Below, in pieces: positions 10,035-20,905 of a stretch of 64,000 nt of DNA; position 1 is the first letter of the stretch, and each line of letters opens with the position of its first letter. The translations under genes and the position numbers were made by a program. The notes beneath the pieces are model-generated. The model had not been told where the DNA came from. It saw only the letters and a program-made list of their open reading frames with translations, and ran no database searches. Origin of the DNA: Clavaria fumosa (taxonomy: Eukaryota; Basidiomycota; Agaricomycetes; Agaricales; Clavariaceae); the NCBI GenBank assembly GCA_951802425.1, contig OX637800.1, forward strand, positions 1,178,001 to 1,242,000. The letters run 5' to 3'.

Positions 10035-12357
10035 ATGTTTGCAATGCCTGGAAAGCCATGGACAACCGATGAGCAAGCGAAGTTCCTTGCCGACTATTTG
10101 CCACAATACCTCGAGACGCAAGCTAGCGGATCGCTGTCGACTGTATTTTGGCCGCTCCTATATCGAGAATGGTTTCAAGTGTATCCAGAGAAAACCGCAG
10201 CGTTTCCAGGATGCGAGGAGTTGACAGAAGCTCAAGAGGGGCAGTTGAAGGTCAGATTGGACGAACGGCGCAAGGTGAGTGGAACAATGCATCATCATAT
10301 ATCACGAGAGTCAGTCGCACATTTTGTAGATGTTGCGTACATGGTTCTGGTGGAGAGGGAAAAGAATGGTGCGCAAAAAAACCGGATCTGTCTTTGCAGC
10401 ATCGATACCGAAAACACGCCAATTACAAGATACCGAGGTGTACTCCAAGCTGTTCTATGAGAGTAAGTTAAAGCAGATTGTTGAGGAAGAGATCGCGGGA
10501 AGGTCGCTTACTCGAACTGAAAAATTGGCTAAAATTGTAGAAGTAACAAAGAGGCAGTGGGCTGGAGAGCCTGATGAGGTGAAAATGGAAGTGAGGGCAA
10601 AGAAGGAGGAAATGCAGCGGGAACGCCAACCAGACCCCGACACCCCGCCTTCGGCTAAACAATACCAAGCTGCGATTGACGACCTAGGCTATGTCGCCAG
10701 CGCTTTTCTCAGCCATCTCAAACAGGCGACAAATTGGTCAGGATTCTTGGTAGTTGGTGGGCCTAAACCGGACCTTGGGGGAGACATCGCCCTCGCCTCG
10801 TACGTACCAGCCTAAATCGAATGTCTAGTCACCATCTTAATGTTTTTTCAGGTTCTTCTCAGACAACGACAGCAGTCAAACGTTCCAGACATTTCACCCT
10901 CAGTTTCAGAGTGGTGTGGTCGTACCGTTCGGCGATTATCTGAAAACGATCTATGGTGATATTTCCACTGATTTAAATTTATTACAATTACACTTACGTT
11001 GAGGACTTCAGCTTCGAGCAGTGTTGCCCAATCGTCTCAAGCAGTCAACTCAAATCCACATTCATCATCGCATGGTACCATGCCTGTGGCCGGTAGCACA
11101 CCTTTGAATGGCATCGTGGCTCGTTCTCTGCCCGTTAACCTTGATCCGCCGCACAACCCTGATCCACCGCCCAATACCATGCCTGTGGCCGGTAACGCAC
11201 CTTTGAACGGCGTTGTGGCTCGTTCTCTGCCCGTCAACCCTCATCCGCCACTCAATACCATGCCTGTGGCCAGGAGCGCGCCTTTGAATGGCGTCGTGGC
11301 TCGTTCTCTGCTCGTAAACCCTGATCCACCGCCCAATACCATGCCTGTGGCCTGTAGCGCACCTTTGAACAGTGTCGTGGCTCGTTCTCTGCCCGTCAAC
11401 CCTGATCTGCCGCTCAAGATCGCTCCATCACACTTCTTGACTCTCAACACGACGAGTGGAGATCCATCATCCACCCTACTGCTTCCCACCCTCCCTGACG
11501 CAGCGGGTGTGGAGCCGCCGACTGTACCTTCGCCGCCTTTGGATAAGGATCTAGATCCTGATTGGATGTCGCAACTTCCCAATAATTCACTCAGTACTTT
11601 TGACATGTCTTCTTGCGCACTCTTTGGTGATGCATCCATATACATGTATCCTGATAATGCTACGCCAACGTCTAGCGGTGATGGATTGTCTATCTCAGCA
11701 TCGTCCATCTTCCCTGCTCACCTGGCCAGCGGTCATGCATCACTTATCTCGATGTCATCCATCTTCCCTGCTGACCAGGCCGGCAGCCATGCATCGTCTA
11801 TCTCGGCATCACCCATCTTCCCTGATGACCAGGGTGGCGGTCATGCATCGTCTATCTCAGCATCGTCGATCTTCCCAGCTGGCCCTGCTGGCGGTTATTC
11901 ATCACCTTTCACCGCATCGCCTTTCACTTTCACAGCTTCGCATGCATGCCCACCTGTGCACGCAGACAGTGGCCGCATCACATTGCCTACAACTCTCAGT
12001 GATGCCACTACACCTGTGCCCGCACCCATTCTCCTTCCGATTGGCTCTGAAAACTCTTTGCATCGTTCTACACGTCCTATCGTACTTACAGAAAAGGTCA
12101 AAAAGCACAAATCGACTGCCGGAACTGGAAAAGAGAATAAGGCACCGGGAGATGGACGGAAGAGAGGGGTGGAGAGTCAAGAATGTCAGGATGCCATTCA
12201 GGATGCGGATCGTGGTCAAGGCCAAGGTGGTCGGGGCGGAGGCAGTCGAAGCCAAGGTAGTCGAGGACGAGGAGGAAATTCAAAAACTGCAAAGCGAGTA
12301 CGCAGAGAGTCTCCAGGGCTTGGCACCGTTAGCGCAGCCATCCCGGAGTGTGGTTGA
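10035..12357 (+). CDS. KDZ-element companion protein, 719 aa, four exons, unknown function
   Basis: Exons 10035-10274, 10330-10799, 10852-10955 and 11012-12357 join to 2160 nt in phase with GT-AG introns of 51-56 nt. The N-terminus (KPWTTDEQAKFLADYLPQY, then FWPLLYREWFQVYPE) and the middle (EVYSKLFYESKLKQ, WSGFLVVGGPKP, VVVPFGDYLKTIYG) match, from memory, a large mushroom-specific family of uncharacterised proteins. The long last exon is low complexity: four copies of a repeat of about 32 aa (NTMPVAGSAPLNGVVARSLP), then five copies of about 17-25 aa (SISASSIFPA). The tail is basic and Gly/Arg-rich (RGGGSRSQGSRGRGG) and may bind nucleic acid or localise to the nucleus. No catalytic motif seen. 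It diverges from the transposase inside the same arms. Confidence 0.75.
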
Positions 12358-12427
12358 CATTTCTTGCTAGTCGTACCGCTGATATATACGTTTCTTGCAA
12401 TCTTGACAAACAATACAATATATTTGG

Positions 12428-13905
12428 TCATGGCGAAGGACAGGTAGGACTACAGGTAGGACTACATAACGGCAGCAGTGGGAAGGGCGAGACGGGTGAT
12501 GCATGATGGTGGGGATGGTAGGGATGAGCAACGTGTGACGGCGGTGCAGCGTGATGTGTGTGCGGGAACAACAACGAGTGGGTAATGCATGATGGCACGG
12601 GGATGGCCATAATGGGTAATGCATGACGATGTGGGAACAGCAGCGATGAGGGTGTGATGTATGAACAGCGATGGGCGGGGAATGGTGACAATGAGTGGGG
12701 TGACAGGGTGATGGCGACGGGCAGCTGGGACGAGCAATGCGCGATTGCGGTGGCGGGAATGGCGGCAATGGGTGCGGAACAGTGACGATGAGTGGGGCGA
12801 TGGGGTGACGATGACAGGCAGGTTGATGATGATGAGCAGGGTGATGCATGACGGGGTGATGACAACGAGCGGGGTGATGCATGGGGCGTAGAATAGCGAG
12901 GACGAGCAGGATGATGCATGACGCGGCGGGATCTGCAGCGACGGGTGATGCATGACGGGTGCAGAATAACGACAATGAGCAGGGTGGTGTCGAGGGGATG
13001 CATGACGATGCAAAGCATGGTGTGACGCGGCGGGTTGCCAAATGGCGGGGTAATGCATGACGGACAATGTGGGAACAGCGACAACGAGTGGGTGATGCAT
13101 GATGCGGCAGGATCGGCAGTGATGGGTGATGCATGATGGGTGCAGAATAACGATGATGAGCAGGGTGGTGTCGAGGGGATGCATGACGATGCAAGGTGTG
13201 GCGTGATGCAGCGGGTTACCGAATGGCGGGGTAATGCATGACGGACAACGTGGGAACAGTGACAACGAGTGGGTGATGCATGACACGGCGGGATCGGCAG
13301 TGATGGGTGATGCATGATGGGTGCAGAATAACGATGATGAGCAGGTGGTGTTGAGGGGATGCATGACGATGCAAGGTGTGGCGTGACGCGGCGGGTTACC
13401 GAATGGCGGGGTAATGCATGACGGACAATGTGGGAACAGCAACAACGAGGGGGTGATGCATGACGCGGCGGGATCGGCAGCGATGGCTGGGACGGGGTGA
13501 TGCATGACAGCGGGACAATGCACGATGGCAGGGGTGAGGGTGAGGGCCCAGGATGGGGTGATGCATGACGGCGGGATGGGGGTGACGCATGACGCGGCGG
13601 GTTACCGAATGGCGGGGTAATGCATGACGGACAATGTGGGAACAGCGACAACGAGGGGGTGATGCATGACACGGCGGGATCGGCAGCGATGGCTGGGACG
13701 GGGTGATGCATGACAGCGGGACAATGCGCGATGGCAGGGGTGAGGGTGAGGGCCCAGGATGGGGTGATGCATGACAGCGGGATGGGGGTGATGCATGACG
13801 GCGGGACGGGGGTGATGCATGACGGCTGGGACGGGGTAATGCATGACGATGCAAGGCATGGCAAGCACAAAGGCACAGAAGCTAATTACCCTTGTTGATG
13901 CATCA
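12428..13905. repeat. inner right arm: mirror image of 2030-3510
   Basis: GGGGTGATGCATGAC-type satellite. The higher-order marker GTTACCGAATGGCGGGG (or its GTTGCCAAATGG variant) recurs at about 13035, 13215, 13397 and 13599. The spacings are near 180, 182 and 202 bp, the reverse order of the left arm. The outer edge (13840-13925) is an almost exact reverse complement of 2031-2110. Long open frames on the minus strand here are repeat artefacts. Confidence 0.9.
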
Positions 13906-13939
13906 CCTATTTATGGTAGTTAGCTTATGTGATGCATTA

Positions 13940-14812
13940 ATTTGCTCACCTCTAGTGCTTTCTCCCCTCCCTCTCTCCCTCTCTTCAGCAGTGGCGCCGG
14001 CACGACGATGATGGCAGCGGGAGGGGCAACAACGACAACAACAGCGACAGGGCTGACAGGGGCGACGGCGATGGGGGTGACGGGGGTGACGGGGGTGACG
14101 GGGGTGACGGGGGCGACAGGGGTAACAGGTGCGACGGGGCTGACGGGGGCGATGGGTGTGACGGGTGCGACGAGGGCGGCGATCACGATAGGCTGCCTGC
14201 CAGGTGCGCCCTCCTCCCTGTAGCAATGGCCCAAGCCCTCAACTGTGGTCACAGACCAATGTGGGGGCTGGGGCCATTGGTAGCAGCTGGGCAGGGAGTG
14301 GCAGCAAGGAGCAGCGGGGTGGGGAGTGGGAGGCGGGTGGCGGCAGCAGGGCGGGTGGCGGGTGGCGGCAGAAGGGCGGGCGGCAGGTGGCAGCAGAAGG
14401 GCAGAGGCAGGTGGCGGCAGCAGGGCAGAGGCAGGTGGCGGCAGCAGGGCAGAGGCAGGTGGCAGCAGCAGGGTGGGCGGCGGGTGGCGGCAGAAGGGCG
14501 GGGGGCGGGTGGCGGCAGAAGGGCGGGCAGCAGGTGGCAGCAGAAGGGCAGAGGCAGGTGGCGGCAGAAGGGTAGAGGCAGGTGGCGACAGCAGGGCAGG
14601 CGGCGGGTGGCGGCAGCAGGGCAGGCAGCACGTAGCAGTGGAAGGGCGGGCAGCGGGTGGCGGGTGGCAGCAGCAGCCTGAGGGCAGGCGGCAGCTGGGA
14701 GGCAGGGATGATGCAACGTGACAGGAGCTGGGGAGGCGGTGATGCAATGCGACAGGAGCTGGGGAGGCGAGGGTGATGCAATGCAGTGGCACAGCAACTT
14801 ACCGTCTTCCAT
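13940..14812. repeat. outer right arm: GGGGGTGAC and GGCAGCAGGGC minisatellites
   Basis: A run of 9-bp GGTGACGGG units (about 14075-14125) is followed by GGCAGCAGGGCGGGTGGCGG-type units to about 14680. Three copies of a unit with GATGCAA..GACAGGAGCTGGGGAGGC follow (about 14706-14785). The reverse complement of this order appears at 1-830. A weaker copy of the arm edge (AATGCATCAGATTGCTCACC) at 14844-14865 suggests the element ends shortly beyond. Confidence 0.75.
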
Positions 14813-14924
14813 GCATAACCAACTAATGGTAATTAGCCTAAATAATGCATCAGATTGCTCACCTCATGTGCAGTCTTATATGTTAGAAGACTGCCACATC
14901 CTACCATGACACCTTATAGAAATC

Positions 14925-15123
14925 TAGGATAACTCTGTTAGCTCAGTCAAATAGTGGACTGTAGTATTTGCTATAGTACCTGTTCTATCCTAAGGCATCA
15001 GTATGTCTGTAAAAGGATGTAAACTCACAGCTCAGTCAAATAGTGGACTGAGCTGTGGCACTGCTATGTTGCAACCAAATAAACACACACATTATGTAAT
15101 CTGTCTGGGTGATTACCAATACT
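14925..15123 (-). repeat. probable 3' LTR of the copia remnant
   Basis: On the minus strand a purine tract GAGAGGGAG directly precedes TATTGGTAATC, the usual polypurine-tract/LTR junction of Ty1/copia elements. The segment holds two copies of AGCTCAGTC..ATAGTGGACTG (about 14938 and 15030). The second forms a 10-bp hairpin stem (CAGCTCAGTC/GACTGAGCTG). The outer boundary is approximate. Confidence 0.5.
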
Positions 15124-15965
15124 CCCTCTCAAACAGGCAGAAGTGCGAGTTCCTGAATGAACATTTCGAATGCGGGTCATGGGAGTGGCTTTGTAAAGCC
15201 ATCGGCTATGTTTTCACTCATCAGCACATATTCCACTTGTATTGTACCCTGCTCGACGGCCTTGTGAACGAAGTGGTGATGGATGTCGATGTGCTTGGTA
15301 TGTGCATGGAATTTGTTGTTCTTCATTATGGCAATAGTGGACATGTTGTCCAGCCACAACCTCGTCGCTCCCAGTTTGCTCGCTCCTACCTCCAACAGAA
15401 AACTCCTTATCCAAAGTATCTCCCTTGCAGCGATGGCAGCCATGATATATTCCGCCTCGGTACTGGATTGCACAACCAGGGTTTGCCACTTCGACGACCA
15501 GCTGACTGCTCCACATCCGATACACATAATGAAGCTGGATATCGAGTGTCAATCGGGTTGCAATGACCAATCGGCATCGGAGGGGACCTCGGGGCGTGTT
15601 CCTTTGCCTCCTAGAGTGAGCCACAAGTCTTTTGTCATGCTCAAATACCTTATCAGACGCTTTAACGCTTCCCAATGCACATGGGCAGGGTTTATTGTAA
15701 ATTGTGATAAAATCCCGACAGCCAATTGGACATCTGGGTGGGATATGATGGCTGGCCACAACACGCCGCCACAGGCCTCTTGATAGGGTATGTCAATCGG
15801 TTCAGCGGGGCATTGATCTTTCGATAGAACAGTGCATGGATCCATCGGGATATGGACGGGGTGTCCATCCTGTAGGCCAAATCATTGGGCTAGAACCTCG
15901 AGGTACGCCTGTTGATTCAGTGCTATTGTCCTTGCTGCCCTGTCTCTTCTGATCTCAAAGCCCAG
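15124..15965 (-). pseudogene. Ty1/copia pol remnant (end of RT plus RNase H)
   Basis: Minus-strand frame with LGFEIRRDRAARTIAL, HPDVQLAVGILSQF, HWEALKRLIRYL, STEAEYIMAA, REILWIR, HTKHIDIHHHFV and ENIADGFTKPLP, the standard end of a copia polyprotein. In-frame TGA codons replace expected Arg at 15884-15882 (Q*FG), 15551-15549 (D*HSI) and 15179-15177 (LP*PAFE). All fit CGA to TGA. The frame stops exactly at 15965, where the Gyp1 LTR begins, so Gyp1 inserted into this element. The 5' part is not present beyond the other end of Gyp1 in this window. Confidence 0.85.
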
Positions 15966-17477
15966 TGTCAGGACCCATTCATTTTTCCCTTGCCCAAGCT
16001 GACTCCACCAACATCCATGAGATTCCTGATGACCCTCTACAACCTCATGAGTCCCTCTACACACTTCCAGAACCCGCTGTCCCCTTCTGAAAGCCTCTCC
16101 AACCTCCCCTGCACTCACACGACACCCGCAACCACCATGCCGTACTCGCGATGCTTCCTACTACTTCACCCCATGCGCATACTTCACCCAGACCCACCAA
16201 TTCTATGCGCGACACGCCATTATGCATCTTCTTCTGCCAACACATGACTTGCCACACAGCACCCCCGGTGCTACCACTACCAGCGCCAATACATTACCAC
16301 TACCAGCGCCAATACATTACCAGCATTATGGCCGTTACCCGTGTTACCAGCATTACCCATGTGACTTCCCACCCAAAGGTCACCTGTGTCACTAGCATCA
16401 CCCACATGATCGCTCTTATGACCTCACAACCTTAATGCTCAAACACGCCACCAATGGTCAGTGGTATATATCTTTCAAATTATGCTTCCCTTCTTCTCCC
16501 CAATCATCTATAACTACTTTACTTATGATCCGAGGATCGCCCAGTAGTTATAGATATGTATATATTTATTTGACTAGGTCACAACCCATGACCAGTCATC
16601 CTCGCAACCTTACCTATGCATCTTTAACCCCTCGTGACCTTAGTAGAACACATGCACAGTCACTTCTTGACCAGATCTACTCCGTACTACTATAGTCTTG
16701 TCGCCTGGCGACCTCTGTACTTTTCCTTTTCTGTCATACTCTCTGTACACACATATATAAGTCTCGCATGTACATACGATACTGCAGACTTGATATTGAT
16801 GCACTTTTGGTTTAAGCTTGAGGCCACAATGCCCTTTGAGCTTGGAACCATCATGATTGATAGGTCTTGTCTCCCTTGGTGACCTCAAGATCGCCAAGAC
16901 ACTTTCTGCTTTGCTCTAACTTGTCCTCCATGCTCGTACTACTCACACACTTAAGTATTCTTTTCACTTTGTCTTGGTACTGATCTCCTCAAACCCCACA
17001 GGTTCTCCCATTGGTTGGCAAAGCTATCGCCTTCACCAACATATCTCTCGACATCGTCGCAACTACCCGCAACTCTCCCAACATCGTCTCTTTCTCCCAC
17101 CTTGTCTTTTTCCTTTCTTACACTTTGTCGGTCAACTTCACGACCTTCTCAGCGTTACCTATTTCTCCCATTTCGTCTATTTCTTTCTTCACACTTCGTC
17201 AGTCAACTTCGCGACCTTCTCAGCATTACCTATTTCTCCCTCCTCATCAATTTCCTTCTCTACGCTTCATCTACCAACTTCGTGACCTTTCTAGTGACGT
17301 CTCCCCTCTCCCTACTTGTCTATTTCCATTCTTACATCTTCCAGATGTCTCTGCAACCTTCCAGGACTGAGCATTCTCAACTGTGCTCAACAGTTGATTG
17401 GTATTAGCAAGTTTCCAGGACTGGTCACCAACAAGTCGACTTCTGGTATCACTTTCGAGATGGGACAAGCCCTAACA
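15966..17477 (+). repeat. Gyp1 5' LTR (1512 bp)
   Basis: Begins TGTCAGGACCC and ends CCCTAACA (TG...CA). Homologous in sequence to the 1382- and 1387-bp Gyp3 LTRs and to 55733-56282. Contains TATA-like TATATATAA sequence (16745-16765). Short open frames inside are not genes. Confidence 0.85.
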
Positions 17478-17599
17478 TAATATCAAGTCTCCCCCTTGCC
17501 CCACCACTCAACACCCGGGTAACACCATATTATGTCTTCCAGTCACCCTCCTCCCCAACCAACTACTCATCACTTCCAGACCCATACAGGTAGCTGCGC

Positions 17600-18517
17600 T
17601 GTAAGGACCATATGCGATCTCAACACGGAAACATGACAGATACCGACTATCCGGATGTTTTGCGATCCAAAGAAATTACGTGCGATACGAACCGATAACG
17701 ATCCGACACCGTCTGATAACGACCGATAGTATCCGATACATGTCCGATGTCGGACACTTCGGTCTTCAATCCCCCGTGACGATCACAGCCCACCGCTCTC
17801 ACACACCGCCCACGCCTCTCTATTTCACCTCTCCAGCACGGTCAGCGCTCGACATACACACTATTCCATTCCCATTCCTTTATTTCATATACCATGCTGT
17901 AAATTTCATATTATGATCCCTTTCAACCATTCAATCGTTTAAACGTTTCAAACCCTTTGCAGTACCTTGTCCATTGTTCTTAGTACCCCTTTGCTGTACC
18001 AGCCCCACTTTCCTTCAGTTTATGAGCGGTCCGGACATTTGCTAGTTATCGGACATTTCATTCCTCCGAGCTACTCATTTCCCTTGTGATATAACTCCTT
18101 CATGTAACCCTTCACGCGACATGGCGCTGTTCCATGTGTTTTCCGGACATTTCCGTACATTCCAATTTGCTGTACTTACAGAACTGTACTTAAGTACATT
18201 CCGGACCTCTCTGAAATACAGCTTTCTGAACCCCTTCTCTCTGTTAGAAACCTCACCTAAGCTCACCCGTCGTCGCAACCTTCGATCCGCTGGCCTCCGT
18301 CGTTGCCGGCCCTTCGTCTTATCGCACCATCCTTATCGGATTTTATCGGACACATAGCAGAATATCCCGGACACCGTATATTTCTGTTTCTCACACATTT
18401 TGAATTCATACTCCACATCCTCAAGGGTGTTTGGTGAATCTCTAACGCCTTACAGGAACCCCTGAAGGACTTGACTGTAATCAAGCAGTTGCAGCAAGAA
18501 CCGTAATACCCACTACA
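17600..18517 (+). repeat. Gyp4 5' LTR (918 bp)
   Basis: TGTAAGGACC...CCCACTACA, matched base for base by 26181-27098 apart from rare differences. Confidence 0.95.
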
Positions 18518-18545
18518 ATTCTGGAGCCCACCGCGAGGGGTTCAA
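18518..18545 (+). other. candidate primer-binding site of Gyp4
   Basis: Four nucleotides after the LTR comes TGGAGCCCACCGCGAGG. It begins with TGG, as needed to pair with a tRNA 3' CCA end. The tRNA was not identified. Confidence 0.5.
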
Positions 18546-18906
18546 CAAGACGTCTTCACTACCACCCTCAAGGATTCCCAGAGGCTCATCCGCTCCTCAG
18601 CCTCGACGCTCCGAACGCCTGAGAAGTCGAAACCCGAATCCGATCACAGAACCACCGCCCTCCGAACCCCCCGGAGAAGTAATTGAAACTTCCCACCTTC
18701 TTCCATCGGACATTCCCAGTATCTCATCCATTGTCTACTCCCACACGAGTTTCACCACTCCGGATCCCTCACTACCACAGACCTTCGAACAACCACACTC
18801 ACCGCTTACACCACTTCCCCTTGAACCAGACATCCTTCATTTCCCGCCCGAAACACCTCAGAATTCACCAGACGAAGTTCACTCACCGCCCCACGCACCA
18901 ATACAA

Positions 18907-20904
18907 ATGGCCAACCAACCGAGATATCCGCTCCGTGGCGCCCACGGGGCCCCTGCCTTTGACGGAGTACCGACACACCTCAACCGGTACTTCGAGGACA
19001 TCGACATCGTGCTCACCGGCGTCAACCCGGACGTTCCAGAACCCGATTTAATTCGGTACGCCAAGCACTATCTCGACACCGATACGTGTCTCCTCTGGGA
19101 GACTCTTTCACCTGACCCGGACCCGGTATGGACGTGGGATACCTTCAAAGCGGCCGTCCGACGACTTTATCCAGGATCTGATGGAGGTCGCTTATTTTCC
19201 GTCGCCGACCTGGACCGTTTCATATCGGACTCGGCCCAAAAGGGAGTTTACACGCGCGCAGAACACGGAGAATACTATCGGGACTTTCTCCGGATCACCT
19301 CGCACTTGATCACATCACAGCGTATGTCCACAAATGACAGGAACCGACTTTACATCCTCGGATTTGGGGATCATACAAGGCGTCGGATCGAAAGCCGACT
19401 CGCTATCATACTACCAAACCACCATCCGGAGGATCCTTACCCCATGAATGAAGTACATGGTGCAGCTGAATTTCTTCTCTCCTCGACGTCCCCCCACTCT
19501 GCGACAACCGATCAACTTTCCGGACCCGTCCGTCTCGCATCTTCAGCCCCCGGGAGAGAAACGAAACCGGTAGTCAAGAAGGAAGAATTTGATATGTCCG
19601 CAGCCTGGGCAACATTCGCTTCCACAATGGCTCGCCTGGAATCGATTTTGACAGCCCAATCTCTCGAACCGGCAAGACACTCCGCTCCCTGGACAACGAA
19701 CTCTCCCGCAGGCCGGACGTGTAATTTCTGTTCGGAAATAGGTCATTTTGTTAGTGCCTGTCCGAAGGCCCTCGAATACATTAAGTCCGGCAAATGTATA
19801 CGGAACACAGAAGGCAGGATTTGTCTCCCCTCCGGACGATATTTGCCAGGCACTATCTCAGGGAACAACCTATCCGAGCGCTTCGACAAGTACTACGCTA
19901 CATACCAATCCCAGAACACGCAACCGGCGACAACTGTGGTATTTGAAGCACAGCCGATTGGACAATCCGCTCACCCCCCGGACATGGAAGACGATTCGGA
20001 CGAGGAAGATGACGAGAATACCGTGTTGGAAAACATGGTCCGCACCTTTGCAAACGATGTCGCGAAGAAAGTAGACAAGGGCAAAAGGAAAGCACCCACA
20101 CCCAGGAATACCGATCCTCAGCCATCTAGGTTACCGCCCCCACCCGCCGTTGTTATTACGCCGCCTCAGGTCACTCGTCCATCAAAGCCGGAGAAAATCG
20201 AACGACCCGACGTCCAGTACCATTACCAAGCTCCGATCGAAAATCCGGTAACCGTTCAACAAGTATTCGATCGCGCACTCGACATGCCAGTCCGCGTCAC
20301 ACCTCGCGAACTACTCGCCATTTCCGGAGACATCCGCAAAAAGATGAAGGATGTGGTTACCGCTCGTCGCGTTCCGGTCACCGCGTCCGTCGTACAGGAT
20401 ACGCTCTATACAAACATTACGGTCCCGGACACCTCCGATCTTGTTGTCGCCGTCGACGCTGCTCCGCTCCGCATCGTAGAAGGGATATTGGACAACCGGA
20501 TCGCCGCGGAGTGCCTGCTCGACCAAGGCAGCTCAATCGTGGCAATGCGAAGAGACGTTTGGGAGAAACTCGGCAACCCACTACACTCCGAGAACGTTAT
20601 TCACATGGAATCCTCTCATGGCACCATCGCTCCGACCCTCGGACTCATCAAGAATTTCCCCCTACAGATCGGTCCGTGCACATTCCATGTTCAAATGCAA
20701 GTAGCAGACACGTTGCCCTGCGAGGTTCTTGTCGGACGACCGTTTTTCATGTTAACCGGTTCCCAAACGATTGACCATCCCCACGGGGCCCAGGACCTTA
20801 TTCTCAACGATCCAAACACCGGAGAAAGAATCATAGTGCCAACGAAGGAGCGAATCCCGATCCGCAAATCCTTGAAGAACAAGAAACCGCATCCGGATTT
20901 TTGA
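18907..20904 (+). CDS. Gyp4 Gag-protease polyprotein (665 aa)
   Basis: Capsid-like N-terminal half (GVPTHLNRYFEDIDIVL, ITSHLITSQRMS) is followed by a zinc knuckle CNFCSEIGHFVSAC (CX2CX4HX4C, about residues 278-291). An acidic linker comes next and then a retropepsin-like domain with AECLLDQGSSIVAM (D-Q-G-S instead of D-S/T-G) and CEVLVGRPFFML near residue 610. The first ATG is used, but the same frame is open upstream for about 140 codons back into U5 without an ATG. Those codons are Ser/Pro-rich, so translation may start earlier. Ends TTT TGA, overlapping pol in the -1 frame. Intact, unlike gag of the other elements here. Confidence 0.9.
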   Translation: MANQPRYPLRGAHGAPAFDGVPTHLNRYFEDIDIVLTGVNPDVPEPDLIRYAKHYLDTDTCLLWETLSPDPDPVWTWDTFKAAVRRLYPGSDGGRLFSVADLDRFISDSAQKGVYTRAEHGEYYRDFLRITSHLITSQRMSTNDRNRLYILGFGDHTRRRIESRLAIILPNHHPEDPYPMNEVHGAAEFLLSSTSPHSATTDQLSGPVRLASSAPGRETKPVVKKEEFDMSAAWATFASTMARLESILTAQSLEPARHSAPWTTNSPAGRTCNFCSEIGHFVSACPKALEYIKSGKCIRNTEGRICLPSGRYLPGTISGNNLSERFDKYYATYQSQNTQPATTVVFEAQPIGQSAHPPDMEDDSDEEDDENTVLENMVRTFANDVAKKVDKGKRKAPTPRNTDPQPSRLPPPPAVVITPPQVTRPSKPEKIERPDVQYHYQAPIENPVTVQQVFDRALDMPVRVTPRELLAISGDIRKKMKDVVTARRVPVTASVVQDTLYTNITVPDTSDLVVAVDAAPLRIVEGILDNRIAAECLLDQGSSIVAMRRDVWEKLGNPLHSENVIHMESSHGTIAPTLGLIKNFPLQIGPCTFHVQMQVADTLPCEVLVGRPFFMLTGSQTIDHPHGAQDLILNDPNTGERIIVPTKERIPIRKSLKNKKPHPDF

Positions 20905-20905
20905 G
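20895..20905 (+). promoter_or_regulatory. putative -1 frameshift site between gag-pro and pol
   Basis: Gag ends GAT TTT TGA. Five T residues precede the stop, so a P-site Phe tRNA can slip one base back onto TTT and continue TTG AGA in the pol frame. Pol has no ATG for its first 130 or so codons, so it needs frameshifting or another fusion route. Inference from the sequence only. Confidence 0.6.

Larger units (their letters stand above)
1..14812. mobile_element. KDZ-superfamily DNA transposon with long mirrored arms (left end outside window)
   Basis: Two arms of satellite-like sequence in opposite orientation (1-3510 and 12428-14812) enclose a KDZ transposase gene and three companion genes. 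The outer edges of the inner arms match as reverse complements: the block around 2031-2110 corresponds to 13840-13925, including a shared unique stretch with ATTAGCTTCTGTGCC. The transposase ends next to the left arm, the plus-strand gene ends next to the right arm, and the genes diverge from about 9.4-10.0 kb. Known: KDZ (Kyakuja-Dileera-Zisupton) elements are expanded in mushrooms. Inferred: the arms are the terminal and subterminal inverted repeats of this element. The exact termini and TSD are not visible because the left end is cut off and the right end (about 14.8-14.9 kb) is diffuse. Confidence 0.8.

Noticed and set aside
12428..13876. 482-codon open frame on the minus strand
   Set aside because: Mirror copy of the arm satellite, with the same reasoning. 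No intron, domain or start context supports coding.
1..14812. TET/JBP-type dioxygenase cargo, reported to accompany some fungal KDZ elements
   Set aside because: I looked for a long ORF with an HxD...H dioxygenase signature between the arms and saw none; the four genes account for the coding space.
16974..17407. Ser/Pro/Phe-rich ORFs in the Gyp1 LTR (also repeated in the Gyp3 LTRs)
   Set aside because: They lie in U3/R/U5 of LTRs, in overlapping frames, with pyrimidine-rich composition and no domain.
17478..17500. tRNA primer-binding site after the Gyp1 LTR
   Set aside because: The sequence after the LTR (TAATATCAAGTCTCC) has no TGG start, and the same holds for Gyp2. Priming may differ or the site has mutated, so I do not call one.
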